DNA of 64,000 nt, from positions 1,674,001 to 1,738,000 of the forward strand of contig NZ_CP150291.1 in assembly GCF_038051985.1 (NCBI RefSeq), in the 5' to 3' direction. The notes beneath the pieces were generated by a model. It was not told where the DNA came from and did not search any database. It saw only the letters and a list, made by a program, of their open reading frames with translations. Of this stretch, positions 56,517 through 64,000 are shown one piece after another. This DNA is from Solibacillus sp. FSL H8-0523 (GTDB lineage: Bacteria > Bacillota > Bacilli > Bacillales_A > Planococcaceae). Position 1 is the stretch's first letter; the number at the start of each line of letters is the position of its first letter. The translations under genes and the position numbers were made by a program.

Positions 56517-59500
56517 ATGGATTATAAAAAAATCATCGCTGCAACAGCTGTAACATCAGCCGCATTTGTTGTGCCAGCAGTTGTTGGGGCAGAAGAAATT
56601 ACTGGAAAAACAGAATTGATTGCAGAGAATACATATAGTGTTGGTGATACAGTTAACATAGCAATTCAAGAGATAGTGGAAACAACAGGTGGCGTTACGA
56701 CAAATGACAAAATTGTTGCATATGAATGGTATATTGGAGAGTCTACAAAAGCTGCTTCTACAGCTGCTGAGTTCAAGCTACCATTAAACGCTGAAGGTAA
56801 GTCTATCAAGCTAGTTGTGACAACAGAAGGTAAGAAAAAATATTCAAAGGTAACTGGAAAGATTAATCATCTTCCAGATTTAGATGGCGCAGATATTAAT
56901 TATGAGGAAGGAACAGATTTAGATCCTTTAGATATAATTGATTCACCACGTGTCAATACAACCATTTCAATGACAAATATCAAGCTTCCAGCAGTGGCAT
57001 CTGCAGAGATTATTACAGGTTATGAATGGTACTTAGTTGAAAATGACCAGTATAAATCACTAGTCGGTGAAAATGAGTTAGATTTAAATATTCCGATTGA
57101 GTTCTCTGGAAAAGAAGTTATGTTTGTTGTAAAAACACAGTCAGGAAAACTATTTAAAAAAATCATAGATATCGATCCACTAACGATTGATTTGGACGGT
57201 TTGGATCACTTAGTAAAAATTAATGGGGTAATAAAAGAGGATTATCTGTTTTATGACTATTTACCAGGTGATAAAATTGAACTGATTCTTCCTGACATAT
57301 ACGGTAATGGCGGACAGCTAATCACTAAAGACGACTATGAAGTGGAATATAACTGGGTTGCATTAAACGGAAATTACAATATATTTGCAATTCCAAATGC
57401 AAATACGAACACATTAATAGTGCCAGTAGATAGCGCTAAAAAGGACTATCAACAATTTAAAGTTTCGTACACGATAAAGGTTCCAGGAATTAATAGTATT
57501 AGTGGCGTTAAAACAATTGATTTTGGTGTTCTAACAACAAAAATTCCAGAGTTAGAAGCAGCTATTAATGAGTTAAGTGCGGATAGTGGATATGAGCTGT
57601 TAAAAACAGAAGTTGAATCCCTATTAAACATTTATAACGAATTGAATGCTACAGCTAAAAGTTCTGTGAAAAACTACTCTAAACTAGCAGCGTATGATCA
57701 AGCTTTAAAAATTGTCTTACCTTTGAATAAACAACTTACGGAATTAAATAAGTCGTATTCGGATTATTTGAACCAGAGTGAATTATCGGTAAAACAATCA
57801 GAACTATTAAAAGCGGCTAAAACATTACGTCAATCTTATAACAAATTTACAGCCTTACAGAAATCAATTTTTGATAACTTTGATTATAGTCAAGGTTTAC
57901 CAAACGTAAACGAACTCTATGAATGGATTGTTAAAATCGATGAAGATGATGCACTCTATTCATCAACTAAAGCAGTAGTAGAATTTAATACAAAAGTTGA
58001 AGAGACGGTGTTCAATAGTGAGGAACACACGTATCAGCTAGATGCAGAGTTAAATAATTTAACGGCGTTATTAGACATGGAAAATAACGTTAACAACTAT
58101 TTGGACGAAGCGAAAACGGTTGATAAGGCCTATCAAGCACTTTTAAAAATTAATACCTTAAAAATGGCTCAAGGTGATATTAAAAAGGCGCGTTCTGTAA
58201 TCGAAAAAATTAATAAAATCGAACCAATTACAGATAAAAGAAAGCAGGCAAGTGCTATTATTGCCGCAGAAAAAGCGTATAACAAGCTAAACCTTGCACA
58301 AACAACGCTTATCTCAGAAACTACCTTACTAAAATTAATGAATCCATCTACGGGTGACAGCGAAAATCCGGAAGTTTTAGAGGACGAAGATGTTGTATCT
58401 TTAATTGAAAGAATTGGTGAACTGCAATCTTCAAACATGACGATTGATGACTTAGAGTTAGAGCTTTCTGAAATTGCGATTGAATACAAGCTATTAACAT
58501 CTGCTCAGAAAAAGCTCGTTACGAACTATAGATCTGTTAGCGCAGTGAAAAAAGATGTTGCAGCTGCTAAGCGTGTGGCAAACGCGATCGTAAAGGCTGA
58601 GGATGCCAAGGTAGATGCAGATAGTTACGCGAACGACGATAAGCGTTCGAAGTATATTAGTAAAATGAAATCTACTCAAAGTAAATTCAATTCTGCATAT
58701 AAAGCTTACGCAAAGTTAACAGCAACTCAAAAAGCGTTAATAGACGGTGCAGCGCTTGAAGAAGCCGTTAAAGATATAAAAAACATGATCGATAATGAGG
58801 AATTTGCTGGTAAAGAAGACTATACGAGCGGTAGTACGTCTTCATTAATCCAGCGAATCGAAGAAATCCAAGTCATTTTAGCAGAAGCTGAAACTGCTGG
58901 AGCTGAGGACACGTTAAGTGGCTCAGATTTAGATATGGGGCTTAAAGAGCTGCTTAACGATGCCAAAACGATGTATAAAGAGTTAAATTCATTTGAGAAG
59001 AAGCTTGTTTACAATTATGGTGTGATTTCAACGGCATCTAGCCATTTGACAAAGGCGACTAATGTGAAAAAACGCCTAGTTGCGGCAACAGATGAAAAGA
59101 AATTTAATACTGCAAAAAAAGCATTCGATAAGCTACAAGCTGTCCAAAAAGGATTAATTCTAGCTACGTATACTAATGCGTTTGAGTCACTAGTAGAGGA
59201 TGACTCACCACTAGCAGACCTAGACGCTAATTTATCAAGCTTTTTTGAAGTAGATGACTTATCAAATTTTGATAGAGTAGCATTTGAAGAATTGCAAAAC
59301 GAATTAAAATTGCTATCAACAAAAGAGCTAAAGTCATTAAAAGATTATAGTAAGTACCAAGCGTTATTGAAGGATTTAAAAGCAGTAGACTCATTTGTTG
59401 CTAAAATGCTGAAGTTAGGCAACAATCCAACGTATTCAAAAAAAGAGTCGAATTATAAATCGTATTTAAAATTAACGCGTAATCAACAGCAACTCTTTAA

Positions 59501-59909
59501 TTCTTATGAAAATCCGGATCAAGAATCTGAATATGATTATTTATTTGACCTATTAGATAACTGGAACAAAGAAGCTGCTAGTAAGGCTGAGGATTTAAAT
59601 AGACAAATCGCTGAAATCATTGTAGACGGTTCATATGGTTTAATGCCAAATGGTGATACCTCTCTAGAAAAATTAAACCAATTTGAGCTGATCATCACTA
59701 ATATTACGAAGGATTACAAAGCGCTTGATTCAAAAGAGCGTAAATTGGTCGTGAACTATTCATTCCTTAAAAATGCTGAAAAAGACATTAAAGCGGTGCG
59801 TAAAGTGCTTCAATTAAAAGCAGATTCTAATACAGCCGCTCAATTTGAGCAAGCATATAATAAACTAACAGTGGATCAAAAATCACTTTATAATTTAGTG
59901 AACCTATAA
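56517..59909 (+). CDS. Large exported protein with helical repeats
   Basis: A 1,130-residue protein. A signal peptide (about 1-25, 'AATAVTSAAFVVPAVVGAEE') is followed by three Ig-like beta domains (about 25-340) with repeated 'YEWYxxE' strands, then by helical repeats to the end. Repeats share a core 'LxxxxKxLVxNYxxV' and 'LTxxQKxLI' (e.g. 'SAQKKLVTNYRSV', 'SFEKKLVYNYGVI', 'SKERKLVVNYSFL'), each about 45-120 residues apart. No LPxTG, SLH or enzymatic motif is visible. It is likely a cell-surface or secreted structural protein. GAGGGAG site; own terminator. Confidence 0.75.
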   Translation: MDYKKIIAATAVTSAAFVVPAVVGAEEITGKTELIAENTYSVGDTVNIAIQEIVETTGGVTTNDKIVAYEWYIGESTKAASTAAEFKLPLNAEGKSIKLVVTTEGKKKYSKVTGKINHLPDLDGADINYEEGTDLDPLDIIDSPRVNTTISMTNIKLPAVASAEIITGYEWYLVENDQYKSLVGENELDLNIPIEFSGKEVMFVVKTQSGKLFKKIIDIDPLTIDLDGLDHLVKINGVIKEDYLFYDYLPGDKIELILPDIYGNGGQLITKDDYEVEYNWVALNGNYNIFAIPNANTNTLIVPVDSAKKDYQQFKVSYTIKVPGINSISGVKTIDFGVLTTKIPELEAAINELSADSGYELLKTEVESLLNIYNELNATAKSSVKNYSKLAAYDQALKIVLPLNKQLTELNKSYSDYLNQSELSVKQSELLKAAKTLRQSYNKFTALQKSIFDNFDYSQGLPNVNELYEWIVKIDEDDALYSSTKAVVEFNTKVEETVFNSEEHTYQLDAELNNLTALLDMENNVNNYLDEAKTVDKAYQALLKINTLKMAQGDIKKARSVIEKINKIEPITDKRKQASAIIAAEKAYNKLNLAQTTLISETTLLKLMNPSTGDSENPEVLEDEDVVSLIERIGELQSSNMTIDDLELELSEIAIEYKLLTSAQKKLVTNYRSVSAVKKDVAAAKRVANAIVKAEDAKVDADSYANDDKRSKYISKMKSTQSKFNSAYKAYAKLTATQKALIDGAALEEAVKDIKNMIDNEEFAGKEDYTSGSTSSLIQRIEEIQVILAEAETAGAEDTLSGSDLDMGLKELLNDAKTMYKELNSFEKKLVYNYGVISTASSHLTKATNVKKRLVAATDEKKFNTAKKAFDKLQAVQKGLILATYTNAFESLVEDDSPLADLDANLSSFFEVDDLSNFDRVAFEELQNELKLLSTKELKSLKDYSKYQALLKDLKAVDSFVAKMLKLGNNPTYSKKESNYKSYLKLTRNQQQLFNSYENPDQESEYDYLFDLLDNWNKEAASKAEDLNRQIAEIIVDGSYGLMPNGDTSLEKLNQFELIITNITKDYKALDSKERKLVVNYSFLKNAEKDIKAVRKVLQLKADSNTAAQFEQAYNKLTVDQKSLYNLVNL

Positions 59910-59927
59910 AACTAATACAGCGAAATT

Positions 59928-59959
59928 ACCCCAAATGTCAAAACGCATTTGGGGTTTTT
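59928..59959 (+). terminator. Terminator after the exported protein gene
   Basis: ACCCCAAATG/CATTTGGGGT perfect 10-bp stem and a T-run. Confidence 0.9.
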
Positions 59960-60038
59960 CCTTCCCCTCTCGCCAAAACCTCCCACTCTTGTTATAATCA
60001 AAAAAATCAGATAATTTACGAGAGATAGAGGTGGTTTC

Positions 60039-60659
60039 ATGACAAGCATTCCATTATTCATCATTGCCTGTGTGCTGCTCATTATTTTACCGGGACCAGA
60101 TACAGCGATTGTGACGAAAAATACGGTTGTTGGTGGGCGTAAGGGCGGTATGAAGACGATGCTCGGTTCATGTGTGGGATTGTCGATTCATACGATTGCC
60201 GCGGTAGCAGGGTTGTCGGCGATCATTGTAAAGTCAGCGCTTGCGTTTACGGTTTTAAAATATGTCGGTGCGGCGTACTTATGTTATTTAGGGGTGCGCA
60301 CATTAATGAATATGCGCGCGAAGAAAACGGACATCGACGAAGAGCTACTTGTGGAAGCAAAGGGGAGCTCGTACTTAAAGCAAGGGTTTATCACGAATGT
60401 GACAAATCCAAAGGTGGCCGTGTTTTTCCTAACGTTTTTACCGCAGTTTTTGGCACCTGGCGCGGATGCGTTTTGGTCGTTTTTAGTGATGGGCATAATT
60501 TACACGGTGCTGACGTTTGCGTGGTTCTTCTTCTATGTCGTGCTGCTGGATAAGGTGCGCAATTTTATGAAGCGTCCATCTACACAAGCGAGCATTGAAG
60601 CTATTACGGGTGTTGTGTTAATCGGCTTTGGCATTAAGCTAGCGTTTGAAAAAGCGTAA
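60039..60659 (+). CDS. LysE/RhtB-family exporter
   Basis: A six-helix LysE-type amino-acid exporter of 206 residues with the family start 'IILPGPDTAIVTKNTVVGG' and 'KQGFITNVTNPKVAVFFLTF'. Such proteins export amino acids or homoserine lactones; the substrate is unknown. ATG at 60039 behind GAGGTGG. Confidence 0.85.
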   Translation: MTSIPLFIIACVLLIILPGPDTAIVTKNTVVGGRKGGMKTMLGSCVGLSIHTIAAVAGLSAIIVKSALAFTVLKYVGAAYLCYLGVRTLMNMRAKKTDIDEELLVEAKGSSYLKQGFITNVTNPKVAVFFLTFLPQFLAPGADAFWSFLVMGIIYTVLTFAWFFFYVVLLDKVRNFMKRPSTQASIEAITGVVLIGFGIKLAFEKA

Positions 60660-60750
60660 TTGCCACATTTCAATGAATATTTCACCATTTGCGTAAATAT
60701 ATGTGGAATAGGGTATAGAAAAATATACCACTAGAAAGCAGGTGCGTATT

Positions 60751-61476
60751 TTGGGTTTATATGTAGGCATGTGGATTGCATTTATTGCGATGATTGTCGT
60801 GAACTTTTTATCGAACTATTTGCCGATTAACGGGCAAACAACTGCAGAAATCTCGAATCGAATAGAGGTGCTGTTTACACCAGCAAGCTATGTATTTTCG
60901 ATTTGGGGACTTATTTATTTTCTTTTACTAGTATGGTTGATTTTGCAATACAAAAGTATAAAGAATAATGAATTTTCATCGCAAATTGGCGTATTGTTTG
61001 TTTTCAGCTGTCTATTTAATATCGCATGGTTATTTTCTTGGCATTATGAGAAGTTTGCGTTATCGATTTTATTCATGGTACTGCTACTTGTCACATTGAT
61101 CTTGATATATGTACAATATCCAAACACAGCGCAAGGGTTGTCAGAGCGTTTGCCGTTTTCATTTTATTTAGCATGGATTACAGTCGCAACGATTGTCAAT
61201 ATAAGCTATGTGTTAAAGTATTATGGAGTGGATTTAGGGATTTCTGAGGCAGTAGGCTCACTTGTATTAGTGGCGGCTGCGGTAGTCATTGGCTATTTAG
61301 CGTTAGAAAATTCGAATGACATTTACTTTGTTCTTGTCATTGTATGGGCACTTATTGGGATTGTTATGAAAACCTCGAATATAACAATGCAAAATGGTAC
61401 CCTTATAATGACGATTATTCTTATTATTGCCGCATTAGCGCAGCTTATGATTAATAGAAAAACACAACGTGCATAG
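60751..61476 (+). CDS. TspO/MBR-related tryptophan-rich membrane protein
   Basis: A membrane protein of about 241 residues with seven or eight hydrophobic helices. 'FTPASYVFSIWGLIYFLLLVW' and 'LFNIAWLFSWHYEKFALSIL' resemble the TspO-like YtaB family. A ligand such as tetrapyrrole is possible but not shown. Starts are crowded: AAAGCAGG is followed by GTG, ATT and TTG; TTG at 60751 has the right spacing. A bidirectional terminator lies downstream. Confidence 0.75.
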   Translation: MGLYVGMWIAFIAMIVVNFLSNYLPINGQTTAEISNRIEVLFTPASYVFSIWGLIYFLLLVWLILQYKSIKNNEFSSQIGVLFVFSCLFNIAWLFSWHYEKFALSILFMVLLLVTLILIYVQYPNTAQGLSERLPFSFYLAWITVATIVNISYVLKYYGVDLGISEAVGSLVLVAAAVVIGYLALENSNDIYFVLVIVWALIGIVMKTSNITMQNGTLIMTIILIIAALAQLMINRKTQRA

Positions 61477-61490
61477 CATCTTTCATACAA

Positions 61491-61525
61491 AAAGGTCTGT
61501 CCTCAAGTTTCGAGGGCAGACCTTT
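61491..61525. terminator. Bidirectional terminator
   Basis: AAAGGTCTGTCCTC pairs with GAGGGCAGACCTTT (one mismatch), flanked by A and T runs, between two converging genes. Confidence 0.85.
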
Positions 61526-61530
61526 AAATT

Positions 61531-62472
61531 TTATGCTTCTAATGCTGCAATTGCTGTTGCAACTTGCTCTTCTGTTAAGTTATGACGCACGATGTAACGA
61601 TTACGCTCATGCTTTGTACATTCGATCGTACAGCCACCTAAATGCTTCGCTTCGTTTTCTTCTGAGGCAATAACTTGCTTGTTACATTCAGGGTTTGCGC
61701 AATTAATGTAGCGCTCACAAGGCTCGCCGTCAAAATGGTCACGACCAACGATTACGTGTTCTACTTGGTTAATCGGCACCGTTAAACGCTCATCAAATAC
61801 ATACATTTGACCGTCCCATAGTTGGCCCTTTGTAGCTGGGTCTTTGCCGTAAGTGGCAACACCGCCGTGTAATTGACCAACATCGCCGAAGCCTTCACGT
61901 TTCATCCAGCCTGAGAATTTCTCACAGCGGATACCGCCTGTACAATAAGTTAAGACGTTTTTACCTTCGAATAACTCGCGGTTTTCACGTACCCACTCCG
62001 GTGTATCACGGAAATTTTCTACTTCTGGACGAATCGCACCGCGGAAGTGGCCGACATCATATTCATACGTATTTCGTACATCAAGGACAACTGTATTTTC
62101 ATCTTGCATCTCAGCAAGGAATTGTTCTGGTGACAGGTGACGACCTGTTAATTCGTGCGGGTTGACATCTTCTTCTAACCCTAAGTGCACAAGCTCTGGA
62201 CGTGGACGCACATGCATTTTTTTGAATGTATGGCCCTCTGCTGCATCGATTTTGAATACGATGCCGTCAAATAACGGATCGGCGTGCATGTTTGCCATGT
62301 ACTGTTCCGTTTGCTCAATTGTACCTGAAACAGTTCCGTTAATGCCTTCGTTGGCTACTAAAATACGCCCTTTTAAGCCGATTTCTTTACACATTGCTAA
62401 ATGCTGTGCAGAAAATGCAGCTGGGTCTTCAATCGTTGTGTAATGGTAATATAATAAAACTTGATAATTCAT
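61531..62472 (-). CDS. trhO: tRNA uridine 5-hydroxylase TrhO (rhodanese-related)
   Basis: A 313-residue rhodanese-family protein. The rhodanese loop '[17 protein letters not shown]' carries the active cysteine; an N-terminal acylphosphatase-like domain opens '[15 protein letters not shown]', and a C-terminal Cys-rich segment ('[11 protein letters not shown]') follows. TrhO oxidises U34 of tRNA to 5-hydroxyuridine with O2. ATG at 62472 after AGGTGG. A hairpin lies in the leader. Confidence 0.9.
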   Translation of the reverse strand: MNYQVLLYYHYTTIEDPAAFSAQHLAMCKEIGLKGRILVANEGINGTVSGTIEQTEQYMANMHADPLFDGIVFKIDAAEGHTFKKMHVRPRPELVHLGLEEDVNPHELTGRHLSPEQFLAEMQDENTVVLDVRNTYEYDVGHFRGAIRPEVENFRDTPEWVRENRELFEGKNVLTYCTGGIRCEKFSGWMKREGFGDVGQLHGGVATYGKDPATKGQLWDGQMYVFDERLTVPINQVEHVIVGRDHFDGEPCERYINCANPECNKQVIASEENEAKHLGGCTIECTKHERNRYIVRHNLTEEQVATAIAALEA

Positions 62473-62511
62473 AATTTCCACCTATCATCTCATATATTTG
62501 CAGGATATACC

Positions 62512-62541
62512 TGATAGCGTCGTTTTGCGACTTAACTATCA
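62512..62541. repeat. Hairpin in the trhO leader
   Basis: TGATAG-C-GTCG, a TTTTG loop and CGAC-TTAA-CTATCA form a bulged stem 40 bases upstream of trhO. It may be a leader structure; no T-run follows. Confidence 0.45.
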
Positions 62542-62617
62542 TAAGGTACCAGGGGGAGAAAAGCTATCGGACGTTTGACTGAATTATTATTGCCGGATAA
62601 GGAAATCCACATAAAAA

Positions 62618-62651
62618 AGCCATCCTTTCGCGTCAAAGAGAAAGGATGGCT
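62618..62651 (-). terminator. Terminator after copD-like gene
   Basis: AGCCATCCTTTC/GAAAGGATGGCT perfect 12-bp stem; on the minus strand a T6 run follows. Confidence 0.9.
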
Positions 62652-62657
62652 TTGAAG

Positions 62658-63737
62658 TTATTTAAAAAACACAATCGACATGAAGCCCATATAAAAGCAA
62701 ATACCAATCGCACACGCCATCGCAATCGATACGATAGTCGGTGCGTGTTTAATATAGCTTACGATGGTTAAGCCGATAAATAGCGCGGTGAATAAAAAGA
62801 ACATTAAGCCAATGCCGGTCATTTGGAAATAGGCTTGCATGCCAATTGCCACGCTATCTCGGTACAACCATTCGAAAACAGGCGAGATTGCTTCCACCGT
62901 AAAGTTCGGAGGCTGTTGTTCGCTGAAAATGGCTGTTAACAATAAAATAACCGTTAGTAAACCTAGCTCAACCTTGACCCAAGTACGCGGTTCAAAGAAA
63001 GGCTTGTTTAGATTTAAACGAACGAGTAAGGCATTGCCTAAAATAATTATTGCGAGTGGTAACAGCAGTACATGCTTCATGAGCATAAACTGGCCGTACG
63101 TGCTTGTCCAGCTCGTCACGTATTTAGGTACGATGACTTCTAGCATGAGTACGCCACTCAGTCCAACCGCTGTAAACGCAACAAGCGCGGTAGGGGAGAA
63201 CCATTTTAAAAACGCTTCCCAATTTTTCGCATCCGTTGAAAAATAGCTGACCATGACTAAGATCCCAAGCCACACACTGACAGCAACTAAATGGATGAAA
63301 TCATAGACTGAGCCTTCCACACCCGCCATTGAACCTGCGTGTCCGGCATAGCCAATCGCGGCCATTATCGTAATGAGGATAAAAATCGCGCATACATGAA
63401 TCCAGGTCGCCGCTTTTTTAGTCGCTGCGAAAACGAGAAGGATAAGTAAAATCGACAGGGCGAAAATCGCAAGCCACGCGTGACCGACTTTAAATTTTGT
63501 AATAATCATCGTTAACGATTCAATCAGGCCAAATTGTGGCACTAAAATCGATAACAGCTGGGTGTTTGGCAAAAATGCAGCAATTGGAATCGCAATCGTG
63601 CTTCCAATAAGCCATTTTGGTGCAATCGTAAAGCTTGGACGATACATTTCTGGTACGCATTTCATGATGAAGGCGCCCATAAGAATACTTAAGCTTGCAT
63701 ATAAAAGAAATTGACTAAGTACAACGATTACCATCAT
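62658..63737 (-). CDS. CopD-family copper transport protein
   Basis: A 359-residue integral membrane protein with about nine helices. 'VAVSVWLGILVMVSYF' and 'MLMKHVLLLPLAIIILGNA' fit the CopD domain, and the His residues in 'DFIHLVAVSVW' are typical. It overlaps the CopC-like gene by one base (TAATG), so both make a two-gene equivalent of B. subtilis YcnJ (CopC-CopD fusion), for copper uptake or tolerance. ATG-ATG start; terminator downstream. Confidence 0.85.
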   Translation of the reverse strand: MMVIVVLSQFLLYASLSILMGAFIMKCVPEMYRPSFTIAPKWLIGSTIAIPIAAFLPNTQLLSILVPQFGLIESLTMIITKFKVGHAWLAIFALSILLILLVFAATKKAATWIHVCAIFILITIMAAIGYAGHAGSMAGVEGSVYDFIHLVAVSVWLGILVMVSYFSTDAKNWEAFLKWFSPTALVAFTAVGLSGVLMLEVIVPKYVTSWTSTYGQFMLMKHVLLLPLAIIILGNALLVRLNLNKPFFEPRTWVKVELGLLTVILLLTAIFSEQQPPNFTVEAISPVFEWLYRDSVAIGMQAYFQMTGIGLMFFLFTALFIGLTIVSYIKHAPTIVSIAMACAIGICFYMGFMSIVFFK

Positions 63738-64000
63738 TATTTCTTTTTACGCATTACTAGGGCAATGCCGCTCACAAAAATAATGGCAAGAAGAATACCA
63801 CCGACAAAAATAAGGGGAGACGTTTTTTCAGTTGTCTCTTCCTCGCTTGCTACTGTTGTTTCAACCGGAGTTTCCTCAGTCGTTTCTTCTTCTACTTGTT
63901 CAGCAGGCTCAATTTCAACAGGTGCGTCAACCGTAAAGCTAAATTCACCTGATAATGGGTGCCCGTCTTGACTAATACTATTCCATTTTACTGTGTACAC
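63737..64000 (-). CDS. CopC-like copper-binding protein, C-terminal part
   Basis: Only the last 87 codons are in the window. 'YTVKWNSISQDGHPLSGEF' is the conserved end of the CopC beta-sandwich (copper-binding His in 'DGHPLSG'), followed by a long acidic Glu/Thr-rich linker, a transmembrane helix ('PLIFVGGILLAIIFVSGIAL') and a basic tail. The exported N-terminal part lies beyond the window. It is translationally coupled to the CopD gene. Confidence 0.85.
   Translation of the reverse strand: MYTVKWNSISQDGHPLSGEFSFTVDAPVEIEPAEQVEEETTEETPVETTVASEEETTEKTSPLIFVGGILLAIIFVSGIALVMRKKK

Noticed and set aside
1-64000. tRNA genes, rRNA genes or CRISPR arrays
   Set aside because: No cloverleaf-like sequence with a T-loop motif, no rRNA signature and no regularly spaced short repeats were seen on reading through.

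Overview
The window is low-GC Firmicutes DNA with strong AAGGAGG-type ribosome binding sites throughout. The right third carries Bacillales genes in a familiar order (ccdA-ccdB-ccdC-yneK, a BmrC/BmrD-type ABC exporter pair, DUF1641 plus NDH-2, the DUF1659/DUF2922/YvrJ trio, a SCO1-type copper chaperone, CopC/CopD). Together with the intergenic repeats this suggests the Planococcaceae (Solibacillus/Lysinibacillus-like). The genus is an inference.

Positions 1 to about 40,634 are the right-hand part of an SPbeta-like prophage; its left end lies outside the window. Read left to right it holds: the start of a DGQHR/DndB-like gene on the minus strand; a DUF2325 gene; a lysogeny module with a PlcR-type (XRE plus TPR, RRNPP-like) regulator followed by counterparts of SPbeta YopP, YopQ and the master repressor YopR/MrpR (2.5-7.1 kb); a replication module matching SPbeta yorF to yorM (RuvC-like nuclease, SSB-like protein, Sak4-like ATPase, zinc-finger protein, DnaB-like helicase, TOPRIM primase, RecJ-like exonuclease, PolIII-alpha-like polymerase, 3D-domain protein; 8-21 kb); a block of small accessory genes (21-26 kb); a nucleotide-metabolism module (dNMP kinase, NrdE-NrdI-NrdF, glutaredoxin-like protein, MazG-like NTPase, phage sigma factor, ThyA, two metallophosphoesterases, macro-domain protein, DUF2493 protein, DHFR; 26-38.9 kb); and an SprA-like large serine recombinase at the right edge. 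A short AT-rich element that looks like SPbeta's repeated operator (SPBRE) recurs at least ten times between prophage gene groups. Four prophage genes appear to start at AUU codons.

The prophage interrupts the first gene of a heterodimeric ABC multidrug exporter. Only the C-terminal half of its ATPase domain remains (40,635-41,117), and the second exporter gene follows intact. Excision by the adjacent recombinase would be expected to restore the gene, as SPbeta excision restores spsM.

The host part (41.1-64 kb) begins with an AT-rich three-gene islet (43,058-44,939): a GHKL-type ATPase, a STAS-like DUF4325 protein and a small membrane-anchored protein. This looks like an accessory regulatory or defence cassette and is the best candidate for an undescribed system. 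Then follow rarD, DUF1641/NDH-2, a TPR protein with a degenerate GGDEF-like tail, a CBS-ACT protein, the ccd operon, yneK, the small-protein trio, a SCO1 protein, a 1,130-residue exported helical-repeat protein, LysE and TspO-like membrane proteins, trhO and the copper genes. Intergenic spaces hold two families of structured repeats (46.2/53.6 kb, with covarying stems, and 45.0/54.7 kb) and one probable frameshifted small membrane-protein gene. No tRNA, rRNA or CRISPR array was seen.
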